Assembly: GCF_963678635.1 (NCBI RefSeq)
Contig: NC_087069.1
Coordinates: 20,062,660-20,126,659, forward strand
DNA length: 64,000 nt
Source of the DNA: Symsagittifera roscoffensis
Taxonomy: Eukaryota; Xenacoelomorpha; Acoela; Convolutidae
Direction of reading: 5' to 3'
The notes under the pieces are model-generated. The model worked only from the letters and a program-made list of their open reading frames with translations, was not told where the DNA came from and did not search any database. The position numbers and the translations under genes are program-made. Position 1 is the stretch's first letter. Every line of letters starts with the position of its first letter. Below are positions 10,185 to 22,516 of this stretch, piece after piece.

Positions 10185-12618
10185 TCACGAGTTTTCTGCT
10201 ACAGTTGAAGTGATCCATTGCTCATACTTCGAAACTCTTGTGAAAACTGAAAGTCCACTGTTGCATCCGAGTGGGCCATAACTCGCCAGGCCATACAAAC
10301 ATATGGCCTTATTGTTGCTGTCCACAAAAACCAATGGCCCACCGCTGTCACCGTTGCACACAGTTTTCTTCTCGAAGTTTGTGCAGCAAATTTGATTTTC
10401 TGGGTTGCCAATTAATCCTGCCAAAAGAAAAAGAGTTGAATAAAATCTGGCATTGGTTAGGTTTATAAATAAAGACTTTGAGTTAAGACTTGATCACTCT
10501 TTTTATCGTACTGCAATGGCGCACAAAATATCATGGCTACTTTCTAAGTGTAATTTTCTAGACTCAATTCATTAAGTAATGCTAGAAGATTTTTTTGTTT
10601 AGACTCATCAAGCGTTAACTTCAAAAAAAGCTTTATCATTTAATTGCGGAAAACATCACAAGTAAATATCTGTAGATACTCGATGGGAACGCTAGTAATG
10701 TACTAAGACAAATGCTTTAAAATTACCTGGCACTCGATCAAAGCAATCCTCATTTTCCTTCAATTCCACCTCTTGCAAAACTTCAGGATAAACAGCAGCC
10801 CCGTTCTCAAACCTTTCTACTATTTCATCCCAATTCGTCCACGTTTCGTTCAGACCCATGCCTATTGCCACTAGCTTAGAATGTCGAGGACTTCGATTTC
10901 CACACAAAGGCAGGACGTCTTGTTTGGGTACGCTTGAGCTAATCTTCAAAAGAGCTATATCGTGTGCCATTGTTACTACTTCGGGTCCATTTCCAGTCAT
11001 ATCAATTTGATAGCTGAAACAATTTCTCAGTTTTGTTGGCAAAAAGACAAATAAAGAAATAATTATCTTTTAAATAACATTAAAATAATTAAAGTTATTT
11101 TTTTTCTAATTTTCAGCTGCATAAGGGTAAACAGGGCGGGATTTCCAAACCCTAGAACTATTATTAAAGGTTTACATTGTTACAGTGGCAAAAAGTGCAG
11201 GGTGCATAACCCGATGAATGAAGAAAGTATTCGGGTACTGGAAGTTGATGGGAAAAAATATCAGAAAAAAAAGAACAAGAATAACATAATTCGTTTCATA
11301 TTCAAAACTTTTTGAAGTTAATTGATGTTCAATCAATCACTTCACCAAGTGGCTTTTCTCCATCCATTCATTATAATAATGATCATTTAAAAAAATTCAG
11401 GTAGAAATTTTTTTTAAAAAAAGTACACCAAATTTGAATTTTAGTAAATTTATTAACGCCTGGGAGATCACCATTGGATCTACAGATCCGTTTTCAGGTG
11501 TCTCTGAGGTTCCAGGTGTCCCTGAATCGGATGATGCCTTACCCTTCGTTAATAAACATAGTGCCAAGTGCATTTCGGAGCTTCGGCTGTTTCTGGGTGA
11601 AGTCTCCAATCTCTGCTACTGCAATCTCTGAAATTAAAATCAAGTCATAAGTGGTATTTAAATATCAAGCTATTTGAAACAAAAAACGTAATTAATCAAT
11701 ATACTTTTTTGAATTCTTTTTGTTCCGACTTTCGATACGAAAGTAACGGAATATTTGTGCTCGGGGTGGGTTTTTTTTCTTCAGACAAATTTCGACTTTT
11801 TAACTAGCCATTTTTGACGGAATTTTTTTATATCATTCAAAAAGTATTGTTATTCTGAGCTTGAATTTGAAAAGATATTTCACCTGTGATCATTTTTCGT
11901 AAAGTTGTGAGGGTTTAAAGATTGCCATTTTGGCCATTTTGACCATTTTGGGACAATTAACGCGCGATTTAATTCGCGCTATTAACGCGTAAGCGGAGAT
12001 TTAATCCGTCTTATAAATCGTTCCAAATTGATTTGTTACAAGGAACGAAATCTATCTTTTTGTACTTTATATGGCGTGTGGGGGGATGATTTTCATAAAA
12101 AATTCAAAATTTAGAAAAAAAAATTTTCATTTCATTTTATTTCTTTTACTTTTTCATGTTATTACTGCTGCTCCATAAACCTTAAAAGACAGTCGGAACA
12201 TTCAGGGCTTTGCCCTGATACGAGCAGTCTTGTTTTATTTTAGGATTCATTTGCTTAAATCATTATGGATCATTTTGTATCGGCCCTCTTTGTTATGTTT
12301 AGACCTTCCATAATCAAACTTCTTTTTGAAACTATGTCAGGGTTTCAAAAATATATACATACTAAGAAATCAATTGAATACAATGGATTACTAACTAGCT
12401 GTGGCTAGACATTGAGCCGCAGTCACCACCCAATTGTCCTTAATAAGAGTGCCTCCACAAGTTCCTCCAGGGTACATTCGTAATTGGACAAAGAAACCTC
12501 GCTTGGGGGCGTCATATCCGTTTATTACGCTTCGTTTGAGATCATCGCTAGCTAACGAGAAATGATTGAAAGATGAAGCAACAATGCAAAGGGTTAAACA
12601 CGCTTCGTAAACATTCAT
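10185..12618 (-). CDS. Secreted S1-family serine protease homologue, catalytic His replaced by Gln
   Basis: Four exons join in phase with consensus splice sites: 12,618-12,396, 11,627-11,543, 11,013-10,727 and 10,417-10,185, giving 275 residues. The ATG at 12,618 starts a hydrophobic signal peptide (LTLCIVASS). The activation site is KR-SVINGY, in place of the usual IVGG. The CGGTLI and NWVVTAAQC blocks follow, so the TAAHC histidine of the catalytic triad is Gln. The Asp (DIALLK) and Ser (GDSGGP) are kept. The base of the S1 pocket, six residues before Ser, is Thr, not the Asp of trypsin. Loss of His normally abolishes peptidase activity, so the product is probably a secreted pseudoprotease (binding or regulatory role, inferred). 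Intron 1 carries a hairpin-ended repeat copy. The fold is certain; the biological role is unknown. Confidence 0.85.
11720..12235 (+). mobile_element. Hairpin-ended dispersed element, copy 3 (in protease intron 1)
   Basis: A full-length copy of the family seen at 2848-3383, with the TTGTTCCGAC start, inner hairpin, ggcgtgtggggggatgatt core word and GCAGTCTTGTTT end. It lies in intron 1 of the protease homologue, on the opposite strand to the gene. Confidence 0.7.
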
Positions 12619-12744
12619 TGTCGACAAGGAGTTTTTTGTTTTCAACTTTGTATGGCCTATTATTTGATGTTATGTTTTGGTAACAAAAAATTTTAGTGAA
12701 CGGTAATTTTAAACTACCGATAGTTTTTGGCAAGTGTTATTTTA

Positions 12745-12977
12745 ATACGACTTTCGAATAAAAGTGGGGAACATTCGGGGGTGTTTTTTATTCAGACCAA
12801 TTGACAAAAGAATGTTACTCTCGGGGATCAATCCCTTGATCTTTGTAATCTCCGAAGGCACGCGCTCAGCATTATACTTATCTGATTTTTCGGTAGCCGT
12901 GAAATGAGCCTAGTAAAAAGTGCTCGTTCTATAATATGATGCTGAAAATCAAACACGCAATACGAGCAGTCTTGTTT
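12745..12977 (+). mobile_element. Diverged relative of the hairpin-ended family
   Basis: Shares only the ends with the longer copies: an ACGACTTTCGA-like start and a perfect AATACGAGCAGTCTTGTTTT end. The centre is unrelated. It lies just upstream of the protease homologue's first exon, where a promoter would be. This is either a subfamily or a distinct element using the same ends. Confidence 0.5.
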
Positions 12978-14727
12978 TGATAAATGTTCTGTATTGTTCA
13001 AATCGCTATTTTTGAAGAGAGTCGATGAGTTTAGCTAATTACATATTTATATTTAGAAAATGCATTATACTATCATGAATATTCTAAGTTTTAGAAGGCT
13101 AGACAAAATTAAAAAATGGAAAAAAATTGAGGGGTTTACAGAGAGCTAAGAAATTCTTAGTAAACAGCACAAAAGTTAAGTTTTTGGCAACAAAATTACT
13201 CATTGTAAAGCTAAGGATCTTACCTGAGTCCCAAGAAAACTTTTCATCGACTTAACAAGCTATTAAAAACATGTCTTTCCTAAAGGTCAAAATATACCCG
13301 ACAGTTCATGAACTGTTTCAGTAAATTGAATAAAACTACAACTTGTAGCTGAACCACTTGTTTCTAAATTTCGTGTTAAGTCGAGCAAAAAGATAAAAAG
13401 AATGTAGGTAAGATTCTAAGCCTTACAATGGAAGCGTTTTGATTTCGACAATTGAAATCTTTGCGTCATTCACAGGATTTTTTCAGCTCTCAAAAACCTC
13501 CCGGACAACTATGAATTGAATAGCCAAATAAGACTTATAAAAAGCGAATTTCATTCCAATAGATGTTTCAATCATCTTGTTTCAAAGCTGTGCATCTAAA
13601 TTTTGCAACAAAAAGATCGTTAATTTCGGTAGAACGACAGTTTTGAACAATCGACGATTCGTAACAAAGCATTGACAAGAAGCGACCGCTTGCTCTGGTG
13701 GCCTTGCACTCGACTTTTGTGGTAATGTATATATGAATCAGTTTTCCGACTGAGTTTACCTTCAAAAAGTGTCATTTGTTGCTAATTGTCGATTGTCAGT
13801 TTAAATTAAAATTTGCGAGTTCTTTATATCGTAGCTTCCTTCATGATTTACTCCACCAATAGCATATGCAAAAATCTATTATTTGAAACAGTAAATGGAA
13901 ACAAAGAAATGCACCTTCAATTAAGAAACCCTACAATGATTTTGACAATAGAAAACTTAAGATATATTTTTTTTGTCACGCCAATTCTAAAAAAACCTGC
14001 CACGCCAAACGAATAAGATTACAAAAACTGTTGCTCAATCATTAGGTTTACAATTCATTAAGATTATGTTGCAATTCATTAAGATTAAATCTGCCTAGCC
14101 ACTTAAAAACTACCGGTAGAATAAAAAAACTTCGTTTTGTTCAAGAATTACAGACGGGTAGAATTGACAAAACTTTCGAACGGAGTGATTTTTACAGAGC
14201 GTAATTTTACTTATTATGTATGACAATATTAACAGCGGATGGGATTGACTTCTTGCATCTTCTTTGACGAATTCCTTTATTGGATTATTTTTATAAGAAG
14301 TGAGAAAAATGGTAACATCTACCACCTGCACTGACCCACAAAACAACTGGCGACCAATAGGCATGAAAAAAAATTATAGGAAATTTTTGGTCAAAGTTTT
14401 AAGTTTTAACACTACAACCAATTGACTTATAAATATGAGAGTTAAATGAACCAATCAAAGGCAAAATTCATCAAGACAAGAAGCACAGACAGTTCCGACA
14501 ACTTTCTTAACAAAATTTTTAAAATACGATTTTTTTTGTTCAGTTTTTAGCACGTTTTTGATGCCGCGTATGATGAGAATAATTTAATCATATTTGTTCT
14601 GGGTTCTTTAGCTGATCTCTCATTTGTTCTGGCTGGTGCCTCATGTTATGATGTTTTATTGTGTAATAAGCAAATAAAATGAGAATTAAATTCTTTGTCT
14701 TCTACAGGAGTGGTTTAAAATTAAAAA
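12978..14727. other. Gene-free stretch
   Basis: AT-rich sequence upstream of the protease homologue. Small direct repeats (attcattaagatta near 14,050-14,085). No gene or RNA was recognised. Confidence 0.35.
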
Positions 14728-17151
14728 TGAAAACAGAATAAACAAGAGAAAAAAGTTCAAAATAACTTTTCTAATATTCTCTGCTATTTTCTGAAAACAA
14801 AACCATTGTTGCCGGGAAGCGCTGACGGAAACTTCAGAAGTTTGTTTTTTCTCAGTAAAACTAAATTGAGGCAGCTTAAAAAAGTATAAAAATTTCAGCT
14901 TGAGCTTCCCTATTGATTACAACTCGAATAAATGACTTTCCAAATTTAACTCTGCTGCAATTTTACGTATTTTTGCGTCTCAACTTTTGTAGCGTCTCCG
15001 GCACACTTAGTCTGGACGTTACAGATATGCCTGGGACGGCAAATGTACTGGGTTCGATTTTGACCAGGACCTGTCTTTTAGAACGGGAAACATTAGGGTT
15101 CAAGGAAAATTGTCGGCCCATGATTTATCTGCTTGGTTGCTACTTCTTGAATCAGTTTTTTTTACTATCTTTACAGTAGTCTTTATCAAGCTATCTTAAT
15201 CGTAGTTACTTTTAGTGTTTAGAATTACTGCTGCAAATAGCAATTTAGTACTAGCCTTGAAAATATATGTACTAGCCTTGACTTCGTATATATTTTTTGC
15301 TGAAAAACTTTATTCGTCCCAAATTAACATATTAAACAGATGTTTTATGTTTCGACGAACCGGATAAATTTTCAAACTGGGTAGCCCTTGTCTACGAAGG
15401 GACGTTAGAGATCCGGTTGTATGCACCTGGCACTCAAACGACTCGTGATTTTGAATTTTCAGCGGATGTCAACCGATTAACTAGTATTTCAAATCGAAGA
15501 ACTCATCGTTCTTTTATTTACACTACCGAAAAGCCTCAGAGCTGATTATTTTGATAGCATTAGATTCCTTGAAGCTTGTCAAATTTTCTGACGACCACGA
15601 GTTGACTCCCAGTGGTTTGAAGAAAGCTTGAGACGCTTACTTGTCCTCATTTTCTTTTTATTACATCCTACGATATTTCGTTGAAGTGTGGTAGCAAAGT
15701 TCTTCAGAGAGCTTAAGCGAACCTTAGTAAATCATCATGTTTTAGTAAAAATGCTCAACATGGCGGATCAAGTAAATACAGCTTAAGCATTTTATATTGA
15801 AACAAGTTGTGTAATGGAACTGTTCTTGGCAAGGAGAATCTTACTTGCTTAAAACGTCGTTAGCGATCAGTATATTTGAAATGAATTGGAGTTATGTCAC
15901 CAGCATCTGAATCGTCTAAGAATGGTCTTCTGTCATGAGAATGAAAACAGAATAAACAAGAGAAAAAAGTTCAAAATAACTTTTCTAATATTCTCTGCTA
16001 TTTTCTGAAAACAAAACCGTTGTTGCCGGGAAGCGCTGACGGAAACTTCAGAAGTTTGTTTTTTCTCGGTAAAACTAAATTGAGGCAGCTTAAAAAAGTA
16101 TAAAAATTTCAGCTTGAGCTTCCCTATTGATTACAACTCGAATAAATGACTTTCCAAATTTAACTCTGCTGCAATTTTACGTATTTTTGCGTCTCAACTT
16201 TTGTAGCGTCTCCGGCACACTTAGTCTGGACGTTACAGATATGCCTGGGACGGCAAATGTACTGGGTTCGATTTTGACCAGGACCTGTCTTTTAGAACGG
16301 GAAACATTAGGGTTCAAGGAAAATTGTCGGCCCATGATTTATCTGCTTGGTTGCTACTTCTTGAATCAGTTTTTTTTACTATCTTTACAGTAGTCTTTAT
16401 CAAGCTATCTTAATCGTAGTTACTTTTAGTGTTTAGAATTACTGCTGCAAATAGCAATTTAGTACTAGCCTTGAAAATATATGTACTAGCCTTGACTTCG
16501 TATATATTTTTTGCTGAAAAACTTTATTCGTCCCAAATTAACATATTAAACAGATGTTTTATGTTTCGACGAACCGGATAAATTTTCAAACTGGGTAGCC
16601 CTTGCTTACGAAGGGACGTTAGAGATCCGGTTGTATGCACCTGGCACTCAAACGACTCGTGATTTTGAATTTTCAGCGGATGTCAACCGATTAACTAGTA
16701 TTTCAAATCGAAGAACTCATCGTTCTTTTATTTACACTACCGAAAAGCCTCAGAGCTGATTATTTTGATAGCATTAGATTCCTTGAAGCTTGTCAAATTT
16801 TCTGACGACCACGAGTTGACTCCCAGTGGTTTGAAGAAAGCTTGAGACGCTTACTTGTCCTCATTTTCTTTTTATTACATCCTACGATATTTCGTTGAAG
16901 TGTGGTAGCGAAGTTCTTCAGAGAGCTTAAGCGAACCTTAGTAAATCATCATGTTTTAGTAAAAATGCTCAACATGGCGGATCAAGTAAATACAGCTTAA
17001 GCATTTTATATTGAAACAAGTTGTGTAATGGAACTGTTCTTGGCAAGGAGAATCTTACTTGCTTAAAACGTCGTTAGCGATCAGTATATTTGAAATGAAT
17101 TGGAGTTATGTCACCAGCATCTGAATCGTCTAAGAATGGTCTTCTGTCATG
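14728..17151. repeat. Tandem duplication, two units of about 1,213 bp
   Basis: The segment beginning atgaaaacagaataaaca at 14,728 is repeated from 15,941 with only scattered single-base differences. An 88-codon open frame is identical in both (14,913-15,179 and 16,127-16,393). Each unit contains a B-box-like GGTTCGA (about 15,051 and 16,265) matching the SINE-like family. The unit's last part matches the start of the 343-bp units that follow, and the first unit stops abruptly inside one, so the duplication arose from a pre-existing 343-bp array. The near-identity indicates a recent event or recent conversion. Confidence 0.85.
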
Positions 17152-17990
17152 GTCTTGTATGAAATGTGCCCCTGCCATCAGCGATTTGTTCAACAGTAAA
17201 TTCTGTGATATTCTCGAAAGCATCAACTGGCGACTGGCAAAGCTTGGAAGTCTAGCAACCGATTTCGAGGAAATCAAACAAACAAATAGAAAATGAGTAA
17301 ATGAAGCATTTTATATTGAAACAAGTATATTGAAACAGCTGAAGCAGTTTATATTGAAACAACTTTTGTAATGGAACTGTTCTTGGCGAGGAGCATTTTA
17401 CTTGCTTAAAACGTCGTTCGCGATCAGTGCATTTGAAATGTATGGGAGTTATGTCACCAACATCTAAATCGTCTAAGAATGGAATTCTGTCATGGTCTTG
17501 TATGAAATGGGCCCCCGTCATCAGCGATTTGTTCAAAGGCAACTTCTGTGATATTCTCGAAAGCATCAACTGGCGACTGGCAAAGCTTGGAAGTCTAGCA
17601 ACCGATTTCGAGGAAATCAAACAAACAAATAGAAAATGAGTAAATGAAGCATTTTATATTGAAACAAGTATATTGAAACAGTTGAAGCAGTTTATATTGA
17701 AACAACTTTTGCAATGGAACTGTTCTTGGCGAGGAGCATTTTACTTGCTTAAAACGTCGTTCGCGATCAGTGCATTTGAAATGTATGGGAGTTATGTCAC
17801 CAACATCTAAATCGTCTAAGAATGGACTTCTGTCATGGTCTTGTATGAAATGGGCCCCCGTCATCAGCGATTTGTTCAAAGGCAATTTCTGTGATATTCT
17901 CGAAAGCATCAATATGTGACTGGCAAAGCTTGAAAGTCTAGCAAACGATGTCGAGGAAATCAAACAAATACAAACAGAAAATGATTAAGT
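16995..17990 (+). repeat. Three tandem units of about 343 bp at the LINE 5' end
   Basis: Units begin near 16,995 (shortened), 17,306 and 17,649 at gcattttatattgaaaca and end with the codons for EIKQTN. Each contains a plus-strand frame with the string ISDLF...FCDILESIN, which in the last unit runs into the ORF1-like region of the downstream LINE. Tandem promoter or 5' monomers are known for several LINEs; here the monomers appear to include the first part of ORF1. Confidence 0.75.
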
Positions 17991-18404
17991 GTTTGAAAAA
18001 GATAAAAAGCAAGGTGATGCAGAGAAGCAGCCAACTTTCAGTGAGACCATACGGAGGAAGTCTGCAGCAAATCTACGTAGGATTTGCAGATCTGCATCCA
18101 CGTCAGATGATACCAGAAAAGAAGAAGAAAAATTGGCGAAACAATTGGTGAACCAAAGCAGGTAAGAATGAACCAAGTTAAATAAGAAACATGGAATCCC
18201 AGCAAGGGTTTATTGGCAACTGAAAAACTTACTTTTAGGAGACATTTGTATGTCGGTAAATGTAATACTGGAGTTACTTGTTAAATAGCGATTGACCATT
18301 GCAAAAATAAGGGAGTGAATACCATAGCTGTTCAAAAGAATGGCGTACCGACAGTTCAAACCTAATGAAGATGCAAAAGCGCGATTGAAAATTTTAAAAA
18401 TAGG

Positions 18405-18962
18405 TTGAACAAAATAGAAAAAAAAGCAATATGTCATCTGTTGTCTATGGAATGTCAGATCTCTCCGAAAAAACTCTCATTAAATCATTTGATGTTTATT
18501 TTTTTTCTCACCGAGACATGGGTTATATATGAGAAGATCGATGAACTCGTTCCAGTTGGCTCTACCCCAAAAAAATTTAGACTCCTCAGTGCTAAAGTGA
18601 ACGATAAAAGAAGAGGTGGTTCACTTCTCATTTACAACCCGAAGGATCAAGAAACCGAGATCGAGAGTTTCGAAAATTACAGTTTAGAATTTCTGTTATT
18701 GAAAATTATGGCAGGCAGAAATCCTAATATCTTTTACCACGTTTACGACCACCGTCGGCATCTTTCGTTGCTTTCTGTCGGAATTTCCAACCTAGTAACG
18801 CATTATCGCTCTTGCTTCGAACGAATTTTTATTCTTGGTGATTGTAACATTCATTTCAACAATCCTCTTGACTATAAAACAGCGAAATTCCTCGATGCCA
18901 TGCTCGAGGCAGGAGTTAAAAAGATGGCGTTTTTCCACTCATTGCTATGGACATACACTTGA
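18405..18962 (+). pseudogene. LINE endonuclease domain (APE type)
   Basis: A 185-residue open frame inside the LINE. Recognisable endonuclease blocks are LTETW (residues 35-39), GGSLLIYN (71-78), the S-L-E-F-L-L-L-K-I strand (93-101) and GDCNIHFN (145-152), equivalent to GDFNxH of active enzymes, with the usual D-x-KTAKFLDAMLEAG helix after it. The C-terminal SDH block is absent or scrambled. In an active LINE this domain nicks target DNA; here it is the longest surviving piece of a dead element. Confidence 0.75.
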
Positions 18963-19965
18963 TTGAAATATGTGTTCGCCGTGTGTGAGATTTTTTCCCT
19001 GGAGATTGTAATCTCAGTGATCGTTGCCCTTTGTTCTTTTCTACGAATATCGAAAAAACAATATTGCTGATCAGTTATTGGTGGAAACGAAAACTTGCGT
19101 GTAGTGCCAGCGCACTCAACATGGAACTGAGACGTCTTTTAGTTCTAGGATTGGAAAGCATAGAATAGACGGTGACCATCCACTGCCTTTCTAAAAAAAT
19201 GGTTCGCAAAGAAAAATTTTATTGGGTTGATGATGATGATGTAGTGGCCCAGAGACGTGAAACAAGAAAAGCTGAAGGACAGATGAAAACCGTTTGCTCC
19301 TCAAAGTTTGTCAAAATACAAACACGAAGCTTGTGTTTTTCTAGAGCTCCTCGAAAAAAAAACGCTGCTCCTTTCTGTTTCTGCAAATCTTCTGTGCCGC
19401 TAGTGACTCCAAGATGTGCTACAAATCAACAATGCATGTGATCAAGCGATAACACAGTATCGTTGTGCCTGCGCCCATCTCTGAAAATCTAGCGGAAGAT
19501 TTTGCATGCTTCTTTGAATCGAAGACTTCGAATGTTTTTGCCAGAAAAAAAGTATCTGCCTTTTAAACATCCGGTTGTCGCTCGTAAAATTTTCTACAAG
19601 TTTTCTCACATTTAGCGTGATAAATTGAACCTGCTGATTTAAAATATCTTGACAGCGGTAGATGCTTATTTTGATTTGAAAACTTTCATAAGTATCTATG
19701 TTGCATTTTGCAAACAATTTGTTGAAATGTTTGAATTATTCGCTGAAAACGCGCAAAACTCCAGACCTGCTGAAGAGTGACCAATCATTCACACTGTTAA
19801 GAAAAGCATCACTGAAGGGCAATGAACTCAGTCATTCTCAAAAAATCACGACCATTTCAATAATAGCAAGATCAAAACAGCCGGCTGATTTATCTAAACA
19901 TTCAACTGAAACAACACTTCTGAAAGTCACATCTGATATAGCTGCACAGATAGATAAAGAATAAA

Positions 19966-20374
19966 ATGTTCTATAGTTTGTATTGACCTCAGCAGAGCCT
20001 TTGATACTCTGCATCACAGTTCTCTATTGTCAATTTTGCAAAACGATTTGAGCATAAGGGGCAAAGGACTCACCTGGTTTCACAACTATTTGACTTACAG
20101 AGCTGACGTCATGATATGTGAGGGCGACAAATCGTTTAAGCAAAAAGGGAAAAGAAAGGTGCCAGCAAGCACCGTACTAGGATCTCTAGTGTCCATTATT
20201 GATCGCATCGTTGCTGACGATATGCTGAAAGTAATGAATGTGACACACCACAAGAATGCTAATGACAGCCACTTGTTCAAAGAAAAGTTTTTCTTGATAA
20301 AAAGTTATCAATGGACGAACAGATTGAACATGTTACCAGACTTCGTTGCTGTCAACTTGGACAATTCTCTCTAG
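19966..20374 (+). pseudogene. LINE reverse-transcriptase fragment
   Basis: The frame gives CSIVCIDLSRAFDTLHH, then LLSILQND, then GKGLTWFHNYLTYR and VPASTVLGSL, equivalent to the D-x-AFD, F/YL-x-R and VPQGSVLGPL blocks of CR1/L2 reverse transcriptases. The catalytic YADD motif cannot be found after it. It belongs to the LINE at 17,420-20,890. Confidence 0.75.
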
Positions 20375-20890
20375 GGAATACGTAAATATGCATCAACTGC
20401 AAACGCTGCTCGACTACCTTGCTCTTTCATTATTTCAAGGCTGGATTACTGTGACAAAATCTATTTTCGTTTGACTGCAGATCAGGTATATAAACTTCAG
20501 CGCTCAGATTGCAGCTACTCGGTTCGTTTTCTGCTTGAAACGTAAAGATCATACAACTCCGATTCTAACCGAGCTGCATTGATTGCCGATTAAATGTCGA
20601 ATTAATTTTAAAATTACAGGGCTTGTTTTCCAAATATAACAAGAATACCATGTGCCAAGTTATCTCCGCAACATAGGGTTTCCCCTATTGTGTTATGGAA
20701 GAACCAATAAATCGCTACTCCAAATACCAGGAAAAACAAGATATCCAGCAAATTTTTTCTTTTTTCTGCTGCCAACATTTGGAATAAAACTCAAGAAGAT
20801 GTTTGATGTGTGCAGCCTTTAGAAGTTATTAAGCGTATCTGAAGACTCACTTTTTGTAATTAATTTCAATTCTTAGTAATATTTGTAGCA

Positions 20891-22149
20891 CTTTGTACAA
20901 AAACGTAATTTTTCTCATTCTCAAATGATTTCAGCTTAGATTTTATCACTTTAGTGATCTAATTTTGGATAGTTTACAGGGACGCGTATATTTTAAGTCG
21001 TCTGCGGATCACACAAAATGCTACAAACCTTAAAATACAATTTATAGTTCTAAAACATTCATGACAAAAAATAATATTTTCGATTCAGTGGGAAATTACC
21101 CAAGATTTGTCGGTTTCATTAAACGTCGTCAATTGTGATCCTGACGCGTATTCTGCAACTAGAACATCATTCCAGCATTCCAAACACCATATTGAAGTTT
21201 TTTTGAATTTGCTTTTGGTGGACTTAGCTGATCTCCTTTCCTTTCCTGACTGCTAACTTCCAAAGCTATTTTTGTGGTATCGCAAACAGTGCAAAACTCG
21301 GTTTTGCGTCAATAATTACCTTTTCTGTAGACCAGTGTGATCGCAACTTTCTGCGATACCTAAACAACAATCGGTAATCTTTAAAATGGGGAGAAAATTT
21401 GTATTCGGGTGATTTTTTCTTTTGTTTTCCACCCAAATTATTGGAGAGAATTGAGTGATTTATGCAATGGAAGCCTTGACAGTCGTGATTCGAACGCCAA
21501 AAATGAGAAAAAAATTCCAGAGTTGAGCAAAAAAAATCCCAGTGTTCCAGTGTTTGAAAACTTTGATTTTTCGTCTTAAATCAAGCGACCAAAGCGAGCG
21601 AGCAGGCTTACAATAGCTTGTTTTAATCGCTTAACAGCTTACAACAGCCTAAATTAAAATGTAAATATTTAGTTTTAGTCGAACAACGTTAGTTTTTTTT
21701 TAGTATTTTAGCGTCTTTTTGGAATCAAAAAAATTCGAGCTGCAAAAATTTTGAAAATTTTTCTTTTGATTATTTTTCGTTTTTCTAGTCATTTTTGTAT
21801 AAAAATTGTTTATCATCTGGCTTGTTTAACTATGCCTCTCGAATATGCCTCCTTGCTAGCTAATTTTTTGTTCATCTCCCTTTATTGCACTACGCTAAAA
21901 AAACCTTTAATTGAATTTTTTTTTCTCATTTTTAAGACTATGGTTATCCTATGTTATGCCCTTTTTCATAGCGTGGAAAAAATATAATTTGAGTACTTAC
22001 CGGGAACTCGAAGCGGCGACGCTCAGGAAAAAAAGTTGAATCTAATTTTAAAAAACGCCTGCAACAGAAAAAGAACTTCTAGTGCCCCACGAAATTTCAC
22101 GCTCCAAGTTTGTTCTTCTAAGTTTAACTGGATGGCTAAATATATTGTC
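20891..22149. other. Gene-free stretch
   Basis: AT-rich sequence after the LINE. A 78-codon open frame at 21,751-21,987 is hydrophobic and low in complexity, with no family likeness. Nothing else was recognised. Confidence 0.35.
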
Positions 22150-22516
22150 AAAAAACGTTAGACGGCGCTAGGAGGCACTTAGCACAGTGGTAAGGCGTTC
22201 ACTTTGAAATCGTCAGATCGTGTATTCGATCCCATGCCATGGCAATGATAGTGTGTGAGGACAAGCTCTCGCTTGACCTCCAGCTTCAGGTCTACCACAA
22301 CCTGACCAAATTTGGCTGCAATAATGGTACCACGTGAAAAGTTCTAGGCGCGAAAAAACGGCCTTGAGTCGCAAAAAACAGCTTCACTCAGCAAAATAAC
22401 ACTGTTTGGAATGTGGGGAGATAATAAAAATGGACTATCCTCGACAGGACTGTTAAGGCCTACTGATAGCTCCTCTGCGATTCGCAGGAACTAGAATTAA
22501 TTAATTAATTAATGTT
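22150..22516 (+). repeat. tRNA-derived SINE with (ATTA)n tail
   Basis: The head has a Pol III A-box (TTAGCACAGTGGTAAGGCG, about 22,176) and a B-box (TATTCGATCCC, about 22,222) at tRNA-like spacing. A unique body of about 250 bases follows, and the element ends in attaattaattaattaatt near 22,490-22,513. The orderly head-body-tail layout is typical of SINEs mobilised by a LINE; which LINE cannot be told from this copy. Confidence 0.75.

Larger units (their letters stand above)
17420..20890 (+). mobile_element. Decayed CR1/L2-like LINE retrotransposon
   Basis: Parts in order on the plus strand: an ORF1-like charged region (about 17,450-18,150, with QPTFSETIRRKSAANL and a Lys/Glu-rich end); an apurinic-type endonuclease (18,405-18,962); an EN-RT linker with FYWVDDDDVVAQRRETRKAE; a reverse-transcriptase fragment (VCIDLSRAFDTLHH, then GKGLTWFHNYLTYR, near 19,975-20,375); and the typical 3' part of CR1/L2 ORF2 (SRLDYCD, ELHxLPIKCRI, PSYLRN) ending near 20,890. 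Several frame changes and stops separate these parts (for example TAA in ORF1 at about 17,985), and the RT palm after the YLTYR block is collapsed, with no YADD. It is dead and moderately old. Confidence 0.8.

Noticed and set aside
14913-15179. 88-codon ORF present identically at 16,127-16,393 as a duplicated gene
   Set aside because: Identity follows from the recent 1.2-kb duplication; the frame runs through a SINE-like B-box and shows no family likeness.
17252-17963. Two similar 122-codon minus-strand ORFs
   Set aside because: They are antisense shadows of the 343-bp tandem units; the plus-strand frame connects to the LINE ORF1-like region.
21751-21987. Small membrane protein gene
   Set aside because: Hydrophobic but low-complexity frame in AT-rich DNA; no family likeness, no splice or neighbour support.
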